From Ustulina deusta (Eukaryota > Ascomycota > Sordariomycetes > Xylariales > Xylariaceae): 64,000 nucleotides of DNA. The stretch covers positions 310,001-374,000 of the forward strand of contig JAJNNX010000010.1 of the NCBI GenBank assembly GCA_023159155.1, read 5' to 3'. The notes below the pieces were generated by a model, which saw nothing but the letters and a program-made list of their open reading frames with translations, was not told the origin of the DNA and searched no databases. The position numbers were made by a program, and so were the translations under genes. This document shows positions 1-13,228 of this stretch, piece after piece (position 1 is the stretch's first letter; each line of letters starts with the position of its first letter).

Positions 1-3000
1 CTTAATTATATTAATTAGTATTTTTTTATATTTTTAAGTTTATATTTTATTATTTATAGCTCAAAAGTTTAATTATAATTATTAGCAAAAATTAAACTAA
101 TAAAAATAAATTATTTAGCTAAATTAATTATTATTTTTAAATTTTTAATAAAATATTTTGTTTTATTAATTATTTAATACTAAAAATAATATTATAATTA
201 AAATTAATAATTTAAAACGTTTGATTTTTAAATTATTAATTATTAATTTTTATAATATATATTAAATATTTATAAATTTTATTAATTATTTTGTTTTAAT
301 AGTTATAAAATTTTTAAAATTTAATTAAATAAACTATTTTTATTTTTAATTATTATTTAATTTATTATATAAATTTATAACTAATTATTAAAAAAATATA
401 AACTTTAATATTATATAAAACTAAAGTTTTTATTTTAATATTATTAATTTATAATTAAATAAATATTTTAAAAATAATTAATTTATTTTAGTTATATATT
501 TTAATTAAAATAAATAAAAAAACTAATAAAAAAACTTTTATTAATTTTATTTACTTTTTTAAATCAAATAAACTACTAGAGCTATTTTTATTATAGACTT
601 TTTTTACTAATTAAATACTTAAAATTTTAAACTTTTTATTAAAATAGTTAATTAATAAATATTATTTTTTGTTATAAATAAAATAAATTTTATTATTTTA
701 ATAAGTTTTTTTTTTTTTATAATTAATATTTATTTTAATTATTTCAAAATAAATATTTTAAAACTTTTAAAATTAGCTAAAAATTAATAAATAAGTTTGC
801 TAAAAATTTAATTATTTAAATTAGATTTTTATTTAATTAAATTAATAAGTTTAATTTATTAATAATTTTTATAAGCTTGTTTAATATTATATATTAATTT
901 AATAATTTTATTAATAAATAATTTATAAAAAATATTTAAATTTATAAAAACTTTATATAAATTTTTTTTTAAGTTTATATAAAAATAATTCTATAATTTA
1001 TATTTTTATTATAATTTAATAAATTAATATTTTTAAATTAAACTATTAAATAGAAAAATAAACTTATTAATATTTTTATTAGTTTATATATATAAATTTT
1101 AAATATTTTATAAATAATAATTATTTAATTAAAGTTATAATAAATTATTAATAAAACTTAAATTATTTTAATAATATTATTAAATAATTTTTTAGTTAAA
1201 TAAAAATATATTTTTATTAATTTTTTAATATATTTTTTTAATTAGCTTATTATATATTAAAATTAATTATTTTTAGTTCGGAATATAATAATATTTTTAT
1301 TTAGCTTTTTTATTAGTTTATAAATCTAATTATTAAATATAGCTTTATTTTTTATAAATTTATTAAAATTAATTTTTTATATTTTAGCTTTTTTTATATA
1401 AATAAAGTTTAAAGTACTAAAAAGTAAACTAATAAAATAAAAAATAAATAAAGTAGCAAAATTTAAAAATTTAAAATTAATATTTTTAAATATATTTTTT
1501 ATTATTAAATTATAGTTATTTTTTAAAAGTATTAAAATAAATATATTAAAAAATTAATATTTTTTTTTTATTAAAAAAGCTTTATTAAAACTAATATAAA
1601 ATTATAAATTTATATAGCTATAATATTTTTTAATATATTTTTAAATATATTATTTATTTTAAATTATTTTAGCTTTAATTTAAATTTTGCTTTTTAAATT
1701 TTAACTTTTTATTTTTTTTAGATTTTTTTTTAAGTATTAGTTTGCTTAAAATATTTATAAAAAAATCTACTACTTAATTTTTCTTTTTTTTTATAAAAAT
1801 TTTTTTTTAAAAATTATTTAATAATAAAAAGCTACCTATATTTAAAATTTAAAATTATTTTAATTATTTAAAAATTAAAAATAAAATACCATTATTTAAA
1901 ATTAGATTTTTTATAAATTATTAGTTTTTAAATAATATAAAAATTAAAAGTTTTATTAAAATTATATTAAAATTAAATTTATATTATAAAATATATAATT
2001 TTTTATATTAAATATATAACTAAAAAAAAAATTTTATTTATATTTTATTAATTATAACAAAATAAAAAAAATATATTTATTAAATATTTATTAATAAATA
2101 ATTAATAAATTTAAAATAGTGTTATAATTAATTAAATAAAACTTTTATAGCTAATTTATTAATATTATAAACAAAAACTCTAAACTAAAAAAAAAAATTA
2201 AAAATAAAAAATAAATAAAAAATAAAGTTTATAAAATAAATAGATATAAACTTTATATATATAACTATAGAGTTATAGGTTGGTCCGTACGTAAACTTTT
2301 TATTTTATTGCTATATAGGTCTAGAATTCTTGCAGGTCTTGCTAAAACTATACTAACTATTATATTTAAAATAGTTTTATTTTTTTAATATTATTATTTT
2401 TAATAAAACTTAATAAATTTAATAAAAATTTATTTTTATAAGGTTTAATTTTAATATAAAATAATAAACTAATAATTATATATAATATATAATTATTATA
2501 TTATTAAGCTAATTTTAATATATAATAATTAATAATATATAAAAAAATATTTTTATTTTAAATAATTTTAAATATATATAGTTTTTTATTTTAATAATTA
2601 GTTTTTTATTTAATTAAATTTATTACATAAAAAAGTTTATAATTAATATAAAATTTAATATTTTATTAAAAAAAACTAATATTAAAGTTTTTTTTTTTTT
2701 AGCTTTTATTATAAAAAGTTTAATTATTTTAATAAATAAAATATTTGTTATTATATTTTTTTATTTAGGTTAGTATTAAAAAATATAATAAAATTTATAT
2801 GATTATTAATAAAATATTTAAGTTATTTTAATAAACTTAATTAATTTAAAAGCTATAATAAAATAAATAATATAGTTAGATTTAAAATTAAATTATAAAT
2901 CTAACAATATAATTTATTTTAGTATAGCTTGAATATTTTATTAAAAAACTTATATATAAAACAAGTTTATATAATATATAAAAACTAATAAAATATAATA

Positions 3001-4007
3001 TATTATATTATATTTAATATTTTATTTAAAACAAAAATTTTAAAAATATAAAAAATTTATTATAGCTTTTAGCTACTTTTAATAGCTAAAATAATTATTT
3101 TAAATAAAATATATAATTAATTTAGAATATTATTTTAATAAAAATAAAAATTTTATATATTAATAATCTTATATATTTAAAAGCTTATTTTTATTTTAAT
3201 TTAACTATAAATATTTTTTTTAATAATTGATTTAAAAGTTTTATTATTTTATTAATATATTAAATAAATATATAAATATAGTTATAAAATTTAAAAAATA
3301 ATTAAATTAATTTACTATTTTTTAAATAATTAATAATAAATATTTTAAAATATTTCTTTTTAAAATAACATATTTTATAAGCTTGTTTTATATTTTTTTA
3401 ATATATTTTTTTATATATATATTTTTAAATAACTTTATTAATATAAGTTATATAAACTAATAATTTAAATTTTTAAAATTTTAAATAAATAAAAAATCTA
3501 AAAATAATTTCTTTAATTTTATAGCTATTTTATTTATAAATATAAATATATTTAAAAATTATAAAAGTTTTATAAAGATTATTTTAGTATATTTTTTATA
3601 AAAATATAAATAAAATAGCTATAAAATTAAAAAAATTATTTTTAAATTTTTTATTTAGTTAAAATTTTAAAAATTTCAATTTTTAGTTTATATAATTTAT
3701 ATTAATAAAATTATATAAATATAAAATAAATAGTTTTATTAAAAAAATATAAAATAAACTTATATATAAATTAAATTTATATATTAATAAAAACTTATTA
3801 TTAAACTAGTTTTATTTTAAAACTAAATAATAAAACTTTTTATTAAAATATTTTTTTTTTAGATTTTAAAAATAATTAAATATTATATTATTAATATTTA
3901 AAATAATATATTTTATATAGCTTATAAATTTTATATTTTATAATTATGTTTTTTTTATATAATAATATTAGTTAAGTTTTTTATTTGTTTTATAAAAATA
4001 TATAATA
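1..4007. repeat. AT-rich, RIP-like repeat block (left, outer part)
   Basis: This stretch is almost entirely A and T, dominated by TA, AAT and TTA words, with stops in all frames every few codons. In Pezizomycotina such composition normally comes from repeat-induced point mutation (C to T in duplicated DNA). No gene can be read here. One patch of normal composition survives at about 2276-2345 (contains GGTCCGTACG and TCTAGAATTCTTGCAGG), perhaps an unmutated scrap of a transposon. An imperfect inverted repeat lies at about 3490-3660 and has a second copy at about 11555-11700. The parent elements cannot be identified from the sequence alone. Confidence 0.85.
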
Positions 4008-4308
4008 TGTTGGAATAACTAGCATTAGTTACAACCTTATTGTACAACTTGTACGGAGTGCAAGTTTACGCTCGGATGTTGTACGGATGTTAGCCGGACC
4101 TTAGCCGGACAAAAGGGACTTTACTTCTCTTTTGTTATGTTAGCTCGTATAATAATATAAGCTCTTACATAAATATAAAAAACTTATGCTTTATATAAAT
4201 ATTCTTTTTTTTTTTTTTTATATAAATAATATAATATAATATATTATATTTTATTTATATATATTATTTGTTTTTATATATAATATATTATATATAGCCT
4301 ATTTAATA
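4008..4308 (+). repeat. 5' LTR of the degenerate Copia-type element
   Basis: This is the left LTR. Its first half keeps many C and G bases (for example GTACGGAGTGCAAG and two TAGCCGGAC motifs near 4090-4110). Its second half is almost pure A/T. It aligns along its full length with 11044-11345, and the differences seen by eye are overwhelmingly C/T or G/A. Confidence 0.8.
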
Positions 4309-7300
4309 TTAATTAGTAGTTGCAAAAATATTTAAAAAAAATTATAAAAAAGCACTACAGATTAGCAAAAGTAATAGCAAAGTTAAATTTATACAAATAG
4401 GTTTTTATATTATATTTTGAAATTTTTACTATATAATACTACTTTTTTATAAAAAAGCATTAGTAATACTATACAAAATAAAATAAATATTCTATATTAT
4501 AAAGTACTTAAATATATTTAATTATTATAAAAAAAGTAATAAAGATTTAATTTTTAATATATAAGTATTAACTTTTTATAAAAAGCATTAAAAATATTAT
4601 ATAAAAAAAACAAAAATAGTATATAATTGTGCTGCTTTTAATTATATTGTTATATAATAACTAAACAGTTTTTTTTTTTTTTTTACTTATTTTATTTTTT
4701 TTATTATAGCATTAAACATATTATATAATATATAGAAAGCCGCTAAAGCATACTTACGATTTATATACAAAAAAATTATATAAGAACTTAACGTTAGTTT
4801 AAAAAATATATAAAAAATATTTAATTTTTAATACTAAAATAAACCTATTAATCTAAATAATATAATAAAACTAATATTTAATATATATATAGTTTATTAG
4901 ATTAAAAAGTATAACTATATAATTAATAACGGACAAATATTTTAAAAAGTATACAAAAAAGATTTTATAAAATAAATATTTAAATATTTCGGAAAATTTT
5001 ATATAAATATTTATATAAAACTTTATAATATTATTATATATAAAAAAATATAACTATAAATAGACCTAGGTATATATATAAAAAACTTTACTTAAATTAT
5101 ACAAAATAAATTTAAACTAACTAAAAGTTCCTCTAAGTTTTTAATTATTTAATTTACTTTACTACTTTTTATATAATAGCCCTTAGTTTTTCTTATACTA
5201 AATTAATAATTTTGACCTATTCCCTTTTAGCCTACCTCTACTCTTTAACCTACCTCTACTTTTTAGTTTACTCTAGCTTTTAAGCCTATTGTACGAATAG
5301 AACAAAAATTAAAAATCAAATATTTAAAACTTATATAATCTAATCCTATTTAGAACATATAATTCTATACCCCTAAAGACCATACTGCTTAGTTTGTACG
5401 ACTTATTATTAAGTTTTAAAATACTCCTAAACCTATATATAATTAAATAATAAAGGCAGGCTATAAACCCAACTTTTAGCTAATATATAAATACCCTATT
5501 ATTTATAACCCTTTTCAGACCCCTATATAATAGGCGTACCTTTATATAATACTAAACCTGGTAGCTAGTAATCCTTTTTTAGACTTATTTTTTATAAAAA
5601 ATATATAAAACAGAGTAATTTTTCTAAAAAAATACACAATCTTTTAAAAAATATAAAAAAACGAAAAAAACTATACAAATAAACTATATAACTTATTTTA
5701 TAATAAAGCATATCTATTTATAAATGTTTATTAATAGTTTAGAATTATAAAAAACTAATACTATACTATATTTCTAACTATTTTAAAAAGTTATATAAAA
5801 AACTTTTTTATTTACTATATTAGACTTAATAAGATTTAAAATAAAATCTATTATATAATAAATGCTTATTTTAATATTAATACGAACTATAGCTAGTATT
5901 AAACTAACTAGATTATAATTATATTTATATAAATAAATAAATAAAACTTAGATTTAGCATTATATAAAGTACTAAAAATTATAAATAATAAGCTTGCAAA
6001 AATATAAAAAATATTTAGTATAAACTACTAAAAAGAAATCTAATTTAGTATAATAGTTATATAAGCATATTAAGGAGTACTAGAGTTAGCTATAATATTT
6101 ATACTTTAAAAGCTTTTATACAAAGGTTTTTTTTTAGACCTTAGAACATATATTCGTATAGTAATAAATAATTTATTAAAGCACTTTATATAAAAAGACT
6201 ACAAAGTTTATTATATAAATAGGAGGTATAACTAAAGGAACTATATAAAAAACTAGTAGTATAAATATTTTAGATCTTTAAATAGGCCAAACATATAAAA
6301 AAACTAATTAAGGAACTAAAATAGCTAAAATTATTATATAAATAAGAAATGCTTTATATGCTATAAAAAGAGTTATTAATTAATAAAACATATATTTTAA
6401 AAACAAGCTTATATAAAAAACTAATATTTTAACTTATATAAAATAATTAATAATAGTATTTTTATATTTAACAAATTTTTAGTATTTTTAACAAAGTATA
6501 AAAAATACTTTAAATCGGACAAAAGCAATAAAAAATTTAATAAAGAATTTGGGAACTAATCAACCGAATTCCTTATAAACAACACCTTTATTTATTATAT
6601 AACTAAAGAAAATATTTAAAACTATAAAACAGATATACTGTCCAACTAGTTTATTTTTAGCAATTAGTATTATATAAAATACTAAAGCGAACTCTAAAAT
6701 ATAGGCGTTTTAAACTATTTAACAGTAAAAAAAGTATAATTAAAAGCCTATTTTAGATTTTATCTTTATATAAAAGTAAACTGGATCCTAGGCAGTACAA
6801 ATATTAGGTTTGGCAGCAGTAATATAATTATTGCCATAGGTACTATATAAATAAATAATTTTTTTAGTATAATAATATATTATATTCTAAATAGCCTAAC
6901 ACTATTCCTATTTTTACTAAAAAATACTAATTATTTATAAGCTTATTTTAATAATATAAAAAATATTATTATATAAAAAAATAAAAAAATTGTTTTTATT
7001 ATATATAAATAAAAATATTTATTTTTTAATATAAGCTTTTATAAAGCCGGACTATACTTTACTAAAACAGAGTTATAATAATTATATTGTTAATTTAAAT
7101 ACTTTTGTATAAAAAAATTATATATAATGTTTAGTTGTACGGGATATAATATTAACTATTTAATTTTAAAAAAGATCTAGAAATTTTATTACTATTATTA
7201 ATTATATAATTTAGTACTTTAATAATTTAAATTTTTAATTAAAAACAATTATAATTTTAATTATAAAATTATAATTAATACTATATAAATAGATAATAAA

Positions 7301-10300
7301 TAAATCTTTTATATTATTAATACTATTATATTTTTTAAGCAGCAATTTTTTTTAAATTAATATTTATACAAAATACCTAAAAAGTGCTATATAAGTGCTA
7401 GATTAATATATATTAAAGATTTTCTAACTATATTATATATAACTTAAATATAAACTTTTTATCTAAAGAATTTTAGAACTAAGTAAGAATTATAAGTACT
7501 TAGTGCTATGCAATGCTTATTAAGGCGTACTAAACAATTAGCAAGATTAAAAAGATATATAGTTTTTTTTGCTATATATATAACATACTAAAAGCTAAAA
7601 TTAGTAATTATATAAAAAATAAGTTAATTTTTTAAATAGTAGTTAAAGCTCTAAATAATACTGCTGGGCTAAATAGCTTTATATTAACTTTTTTTATTTT
7701 TAGAGCTTACTTTAGAATTAATTAGAACTTATTTTTTTTATTTAATATTATATAAAAAGCTAAAGCAATTAAAAACGCTATAAAAATGTTATGTAATAAA
7801 AAAGCAAAAATTAAAATTAACTATACGATTAACTAGTATAATAAACTAGCTTTATATAATATATTTTTATTGCTTTTATATAACGAAGTAATAGTATAGC
7901 AAGAAAAAAAAAGCTAAAATAGACTATATAAAATTAAATTAATTAAAAGATCTAATATAATTATTGATTTAATAAACAGCTTAATTAAGTTTAAATAAAT
8001 ATAAATTAAGCTTTATTATTATATAACTAAAGAAAATATTTTAGATAAATATACTATAAAAAAAAATAAAACATAACTTTTTTAAGCTTTTGTTATATAA
8101 AAAAACATAAATAACCTTTAAAAGCTGTAATATTTTATATAACTTTTATATAATAGATTAGTTAACTGTTTTTAATTTTTAAAAAAGAATAAAACTATGC
8201 TTTAGTTGTTAAGCTATATAAAAATAGCATTATTAATATATTTAAAGCTTTATTTAAAAAATCTAATACTACTAAAATTAATAATTTTATTATATAAGGC
8301 ATATTTTAATTTGTAAAATATAATCTAATAAAATATAGTAATATTTATATTTTTAAGTTTTAGTTTATACAAAAGATTAAAAAAAAAATAACTAAGCTAT
8401 ACAAAAAGTTCTAACTTATTATATAAAGCTATAATAATACTAAAAAAGAAATAGTGCTTATTTAGTTACTAATAATCTAACAAATAAGCTAAAGATTACT
8501 ATTTATACTAGGACTTTTTCTAATTTATAACTTTAATACTTTAAGCAAACTTTAAGATATTATATAAGCATATATATAATTAAAGAATAAATTAGCTAAA
8601 AAAATCTTTATATAACTGCTATCCGAACTAAAATTGAAATATTTTAATAAAATAATCCTATAAATTATATAACCTTTATATAGATTTACTAAATTAGGTT
8701 TGTATTAGTTTAAGATATATTACTAGTACTACTATAAAAAGCTTAGTATAACTATTTTTATATATAACCTATACCTATTTTTTATTAAAAGATTTTTAAA
8801 CAACTTTAGTATTACTAGATTATAAACAGATAATATGTTTAGTTTTATATTACTAGGCTTTTTAAAAAAAGAAAATATAAATTGTAGCAAGCTAAGTTTT
8901 ATACAAAACTAAAAAAAATATTTTAGCTAGGTTATTTTATAAAGTTTAATAATAAACAAATTATACTTTTATTTAAAAAAAATATTATTTTAACTTAAAA
9001 AAACTAAACAAACTAACTAGATTAGATTAACTTTTATATAACTGATTTTATATAATAATATATTTTATAATAAACAAAAAGTATATATATTAGTAATATT
9101 TGCTAGCCTAAAACAGCATATAATTTATATATAGTTATTTAAGTTATATATTCTAAACTATATAATATTAAGAATTTAAACTAAAAAATCTAGTAATAAA
9201 CAAATAATAAAAATTGCAGCCTAACTTTTGTATTAATAAACTTATATTATATAAAACTGTTTATTTTTATAAATAAATTATTTATAAATAATATAAAGAT
9301 AATTTTTTAATTTAGATTTATAATTATACTAAGAACTAAACGTTATATAAAAAAGAATTTAAGCTTTAAAATTAAAAAGAATATTATATATTGGAATTTA
9401 AGCAAGTACAAAAGAATAACTAAAAACATACTTACAAATAAATTATATAATATAATTAATAGTTTTAATAGTATTATTGCCTTTTATATAATATTTTTAA
9501 AAATTATAACTATACTATAACTGCTCTTAATTCTAGCTATTTTATATTCCGATTTAAAATTATTATATAATTGTTTTGTTAAGCTTAGTACTACATAAGA
9601 AAAACGCCTAATAATTAATATTATATTATTAAAAAAATTATATAAAAAATAAGAAATTTCTAAAGTATAATAGATTAATAGCAAAAATAATTTAATTAAT
9701 ATATTTATAAAAAGAATATTAAATTAAGCATTAAAAACCTTTATATTAATAAATAAGTTAACTATATAAATAGAAATATTTATTAATAAAATATAGAAAA
9801 TTATATATAACTATAGTATTTATAAAAAAAAAAGAGTTAGAAATATAAAAGCAATATATAATAAATTAACTTTAAAAAAAAAAAAAACTTAAACGCTACT
9901 TTTTTTTATTTTTTTTATTTTTATTTTTTTATTATATAACTAATTTATTCTTTTTTTTTAAACGTAATAATTGTACCGAGCGCCGTACGAACGCCAAACA
10001 TATACTACATAAATATTATTTTAAAACCTAATAATCTAGCAATAGCTATAAAACAAATAACTACTACATACTGCACAAATATTCTTTATATATATAGCAA
10101 TAGTAATATTACATAACTAGATAAAAACTATACAAAAATAACCTTTCTAACAAAAAATAAGTACAATCAAATATACAAAAGGCATATTAGCAAACATTTA
10201 GATTTATATATTAACTAATAATATAGCAATAACCTAAGCTTTATTAGTTTATATATAAAAAACAAAAATATTAATAATATATTAAAACAAACATATATAT

Positions 10301-10456
10301 AATAAAAAAACAAATATATATATTAATATATAGTATTATAATAAGCTAATAATTATTAGGATTATTTATTAGTAGTAATACTATATAATAATTGCTATTC
10401 TAACTAATAATTTTTAATATATAATTATTATTACTAAAGAGCTAAATAGTATTTAT

Positions 10457-10488
<32 letters not shown>

Positions 10489-11043
10489 GTATATAAGAAC
10501 AAACAAACATACAAAATAAAAAATTTTAAAAAATAACAAAAAAACAAAAAGCAATAAAAAACTTAAGCACTTTTTTATATATAAGTTCTCCTATATACAA
10601 GCTAACCTAACTTCTAATTAATTAATTTCTTTTTATATAAATAACCTGCCTAATTAACTAAATATAAGCAACTTTAAAAGCTTTTAATTAATAACTGCCT
10701 ATATAAGACCTACTAACCAGACAAGCTAGCTAATTATAAACCTTACTGTTATACAAGGCAAAAGCAAATATTTAGCTTTAATTTAAATAGTTATTAAGTA
10801 ATATTTAGCTTATAGTTTTTGACTAACTATATAGCTAAAATAGTAGCTTTGCAATATTGTTATATAACCTTATTAGAAAAAAATAATTTATTAATTTAGT
10901 AGCTATATATATAAATTAGATTACTAATCTAGTTGCTTTTATAATAATTAAACTTTTATATATATATTTAAGCAGTTATATAGTTGCTTTTTTTTGTTTT
11001 TTTTATATAACAAGCAGTTATAACCAAAAAAAAAAATAGCTAG

Positions 11044-11345
11044 TATTAAAATAACTAGCATTAGTTATAACCTTATTATATAATTTATACGGAATGCAAG
11101 TTTATGCTTGGATGTTATATAAATATTAGCTGGACTTTGGCCGGACAAAAAGGACTTTATTTCTTTTTTGTTATATTAGCTCGTACAATAGCATAAGCTT
11201 TTATATAAATATAAAAGATTTATGTTTTATATAAACATTTTTTTTTTTTTTTTTATATATAGATGACATAGTACAATATATTATATTTTGTCCACGCGCA
11301 TTATTTGTTTTTATGTACAATATATTATATATAGCCCATTCAATA
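11044..11345 (+). repeat. 3' LTR of the degenerate Copia-type element
   Basis: This is the right LTR. In contrast to the left copy, its second half retains C and G (for example TCCACGCGCATTATTTG near 11291 and GCCCATTCAATA at the end), while its first half is more eroded. It is followed directly by TAATA, matching the base string before the left LTR. Confidence 0.8.
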
Positions 11346-12489
11346 TAATATATATATTTCTATTAAATATTTAAATTCTTTATTATATGTTTATTTTAAT
11401 AAACTAAAATATTTGATATTAAAAAATTAAAATTTAATTTATAATATAAGTTTATTTTATATATAAGCTTAATTTATTTTTTTATTAATTCTTTTAGGTT
11501 AATAGTTATATTAAAATAAAATATATATTTATATTTATAATTAAATAAAAATTTTAAAAATAATCTTTATAATTTTATAACTATTTTATTTTTTTAAAAT
11601 ATTTAAACATTAAAAAATTATAAAGATTATTTTAGTATAGTTTATTATAATATTATAAATAAAATAATTATAAAATTAAAAAAAATTATTTTTAAATTTA
11701 TAACTTAAATTTAAATTTAATTATATAATTTATTTTATTATAACTATTAATTTAAAAAAGTTCAAAAATATAAAATAAGCTTATATTATATAAAATATAA
11801 TTATTAAATAATAGTTTTTATAACTATTAAAAATTAATAATTAAAAAATCTTTTTTATATAATATTTTATATATTTATTAAAATATTAAATCTAATTATA
11901 ACTTTTTTTATTTATTATTTAATTATTTTATATAATTATAATTTTTTAATTAGCTAGTAATAAAATATAAAATAATCTTTTTTTATTAAAATAATATATA
12001 AAAAAATAATATAGCTATATAATAAAATAGCATAAATAATTATAAATTATATAAAAATAAATTAAATATAATATTTAATTAAATTTTTATTTAAAATATA
12101 CTAATAATTAATTTAATAGTTAAAATATATTTAAAGCTTTAATTATTATTATATAAAGTTTAAAGTCTAATTTTTTTTAATATAAGTTTTTTTATATAAT
12201 TTTAATAATTAATTTGTTATATTTTTAATAATATTATATTTAAAAAAAAATAATTATAAAATTAAATTAAATATATAAAAATATATTTAAAATAAAAAAT
12301 AAATTTATTTTATTTTATATAAATAATATATTAATTAAAATATTAATTATATAAAAAAATTAAAAAATATAAAATAAGCTTATAAAATATATTAAATATA
12401 ATTTAATTAAATTAAAAATTATAATAAATTAAATTATTAAAAAATAAATATAAAAATATAATAAAATAAATATAAAACAAGTTTATATT

Positions 12490-12533
<44 letters not shown>

Positions 12534-12550
12534 TTTTAGTTATATTATTT
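11346..12550. repeat. AT-rich, RIP-like block between the retrotransposon and the gene island
   Basis: AT-rich sequence without genes. It contains a second copy (about 11555-11700) of the inverted-repeat unit also present left of the retrotransposon at about 3490-3660. It ends in an (ATTT)n tetranucleotide run at about 12490-12536, immediately before composition changes sharply. Confidence 0.75.
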
Positions 12551-12697
12551 TTGGCTATATTTATATTATTTTTAGCTGTACTTGTATTGTTTTCGGCTAT
12601 AGTCGTATTGTCTTTGGCTGTACTTGCATTGTTTTCGGCTGCAGTCGCATTGTTTTTGGCTGCACTCGTATTGTTTTTGGCTGCAGTTGTACACAGT
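12551..12697. repeat. 21-bp tandem array (about seven units) at the AT/GC boundary
   Basis: Units start at 12551, 12572, 12593, 12614, 12635, 12656 and 12677, each of exactly 21 bp; the last decays after its first 15 bases. The unit is of the type TTGGCTG(C/T)A(C/G)T(C/T)G(T/C)ATTGTTT. G/A and C/T differences increase toward the AT-rich side, so the first unit is mostly A/T and the later ones look unmutated. The array is open on the plus strand as seven-residue hydrophobic repeats, but no start or conserved context supports translation. It marks the left edge of the gene island. Confidence 0.85.
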
Positions 12698-13228
12698 AAA
12701 CAAACTAATTCTGGGACTAAGACTCTTTCGGCCAGCCTTGAGCTACTACTAGGGTATGCCTATTAAAAAAATCGTTTTTGAACAGTTTCCCCTCTCGGAC
12801 GCCGTACCCGGCGGCTACGAAAAGGGGCGGGACCGCCGCACCGCCACGATGAGTCAGCAGAGGCTTTCGTACCGAGCGTTCAATATTGCTGTAAGAGAGG
12901 CGGAATATGGAGGGGCGAAAAGTAATTATATTGGTCCGGGCTGCCTTTCCAGACGCACGTCATCCATAGACTTCAACATGGTTCACACATCCATGTGAGA
13001 ATAAGTTGCGGGATGCCATTGTCCTAGGTATCCGAAATTGGCAGATGGTAAGGTCGGATCAGGTCCACTGGTAAGCGAGGTTGGGGGCCATGAGGCTGCT
13101 TCTGCGTCTATCTGGTGCATTAATAAAAACCACTTCCTCAACGGCCAGTGCGGGGCAACTTCTTTGTTGAATCTACTTTCTCAGCATCTTACCGAGAATC
13201 CGGTTTCAGGTCTTCTGCATTACCCACT
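12698..13228. other. Left edge of gene island, no gene recognised
   Basis: Sequence of normal composition between the 21-bp array and the first candidate start codon. Short open frames exist, but none has recognisable protein character or splice context. It probably holds the promoter and leader of the downstream CorA-like locus, or the remains of its 5' end. Confidence 0.4.

Larger units (their letters stand above)
4008..11345 (+). mobile_element. Degenerate Copia-type LTR retrotransposon, RIP-mutated
   Basis: Two direct repeats of about 300 bp (4008-4308 and 11044-11345) bound a 6.7-kb AT-rich interior. The left copy begins TGTTGGAATA, a common Copia LTR start. The right copy begins TATTAAAATA, the same sequence after G-to-A changes. 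Both copies end near TTTAATA/TTCAATA, as expected for a mutated ...CAACA end. The 5 bp before the left LTR (4003-4007) and after the right LTR (11346-11350) are both TAATA, consistent with a target-site duplication, though AT richness makes a chance match possible. A purine-rich run lies just before the right LTR. Two weak protein remnants on the plus strand fit Copia: a protease-like WIL-x-S near 6782, and a TDN followed by FLKKENI near 8826, resembling the integrase core. No open frame remains, so the element is dead. LTR calls are strong; internal domain calls are tentative. Confidence 0.8.

Noticed and set aside
9484..9684. Small frame within the AT-rich block
   Set aside because: Expected by chance in A/T sequence; composition is Ile/Tyr/Asn/Phe only and it lies inside the dead retrotransposon.
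12551..12766. Plus-strand frame of hydrophobic seven-residue repeats across the 21-bp array
   Set aside because: It is explained by the tandem array itself; no start context, no homologous flank and no splice partner.
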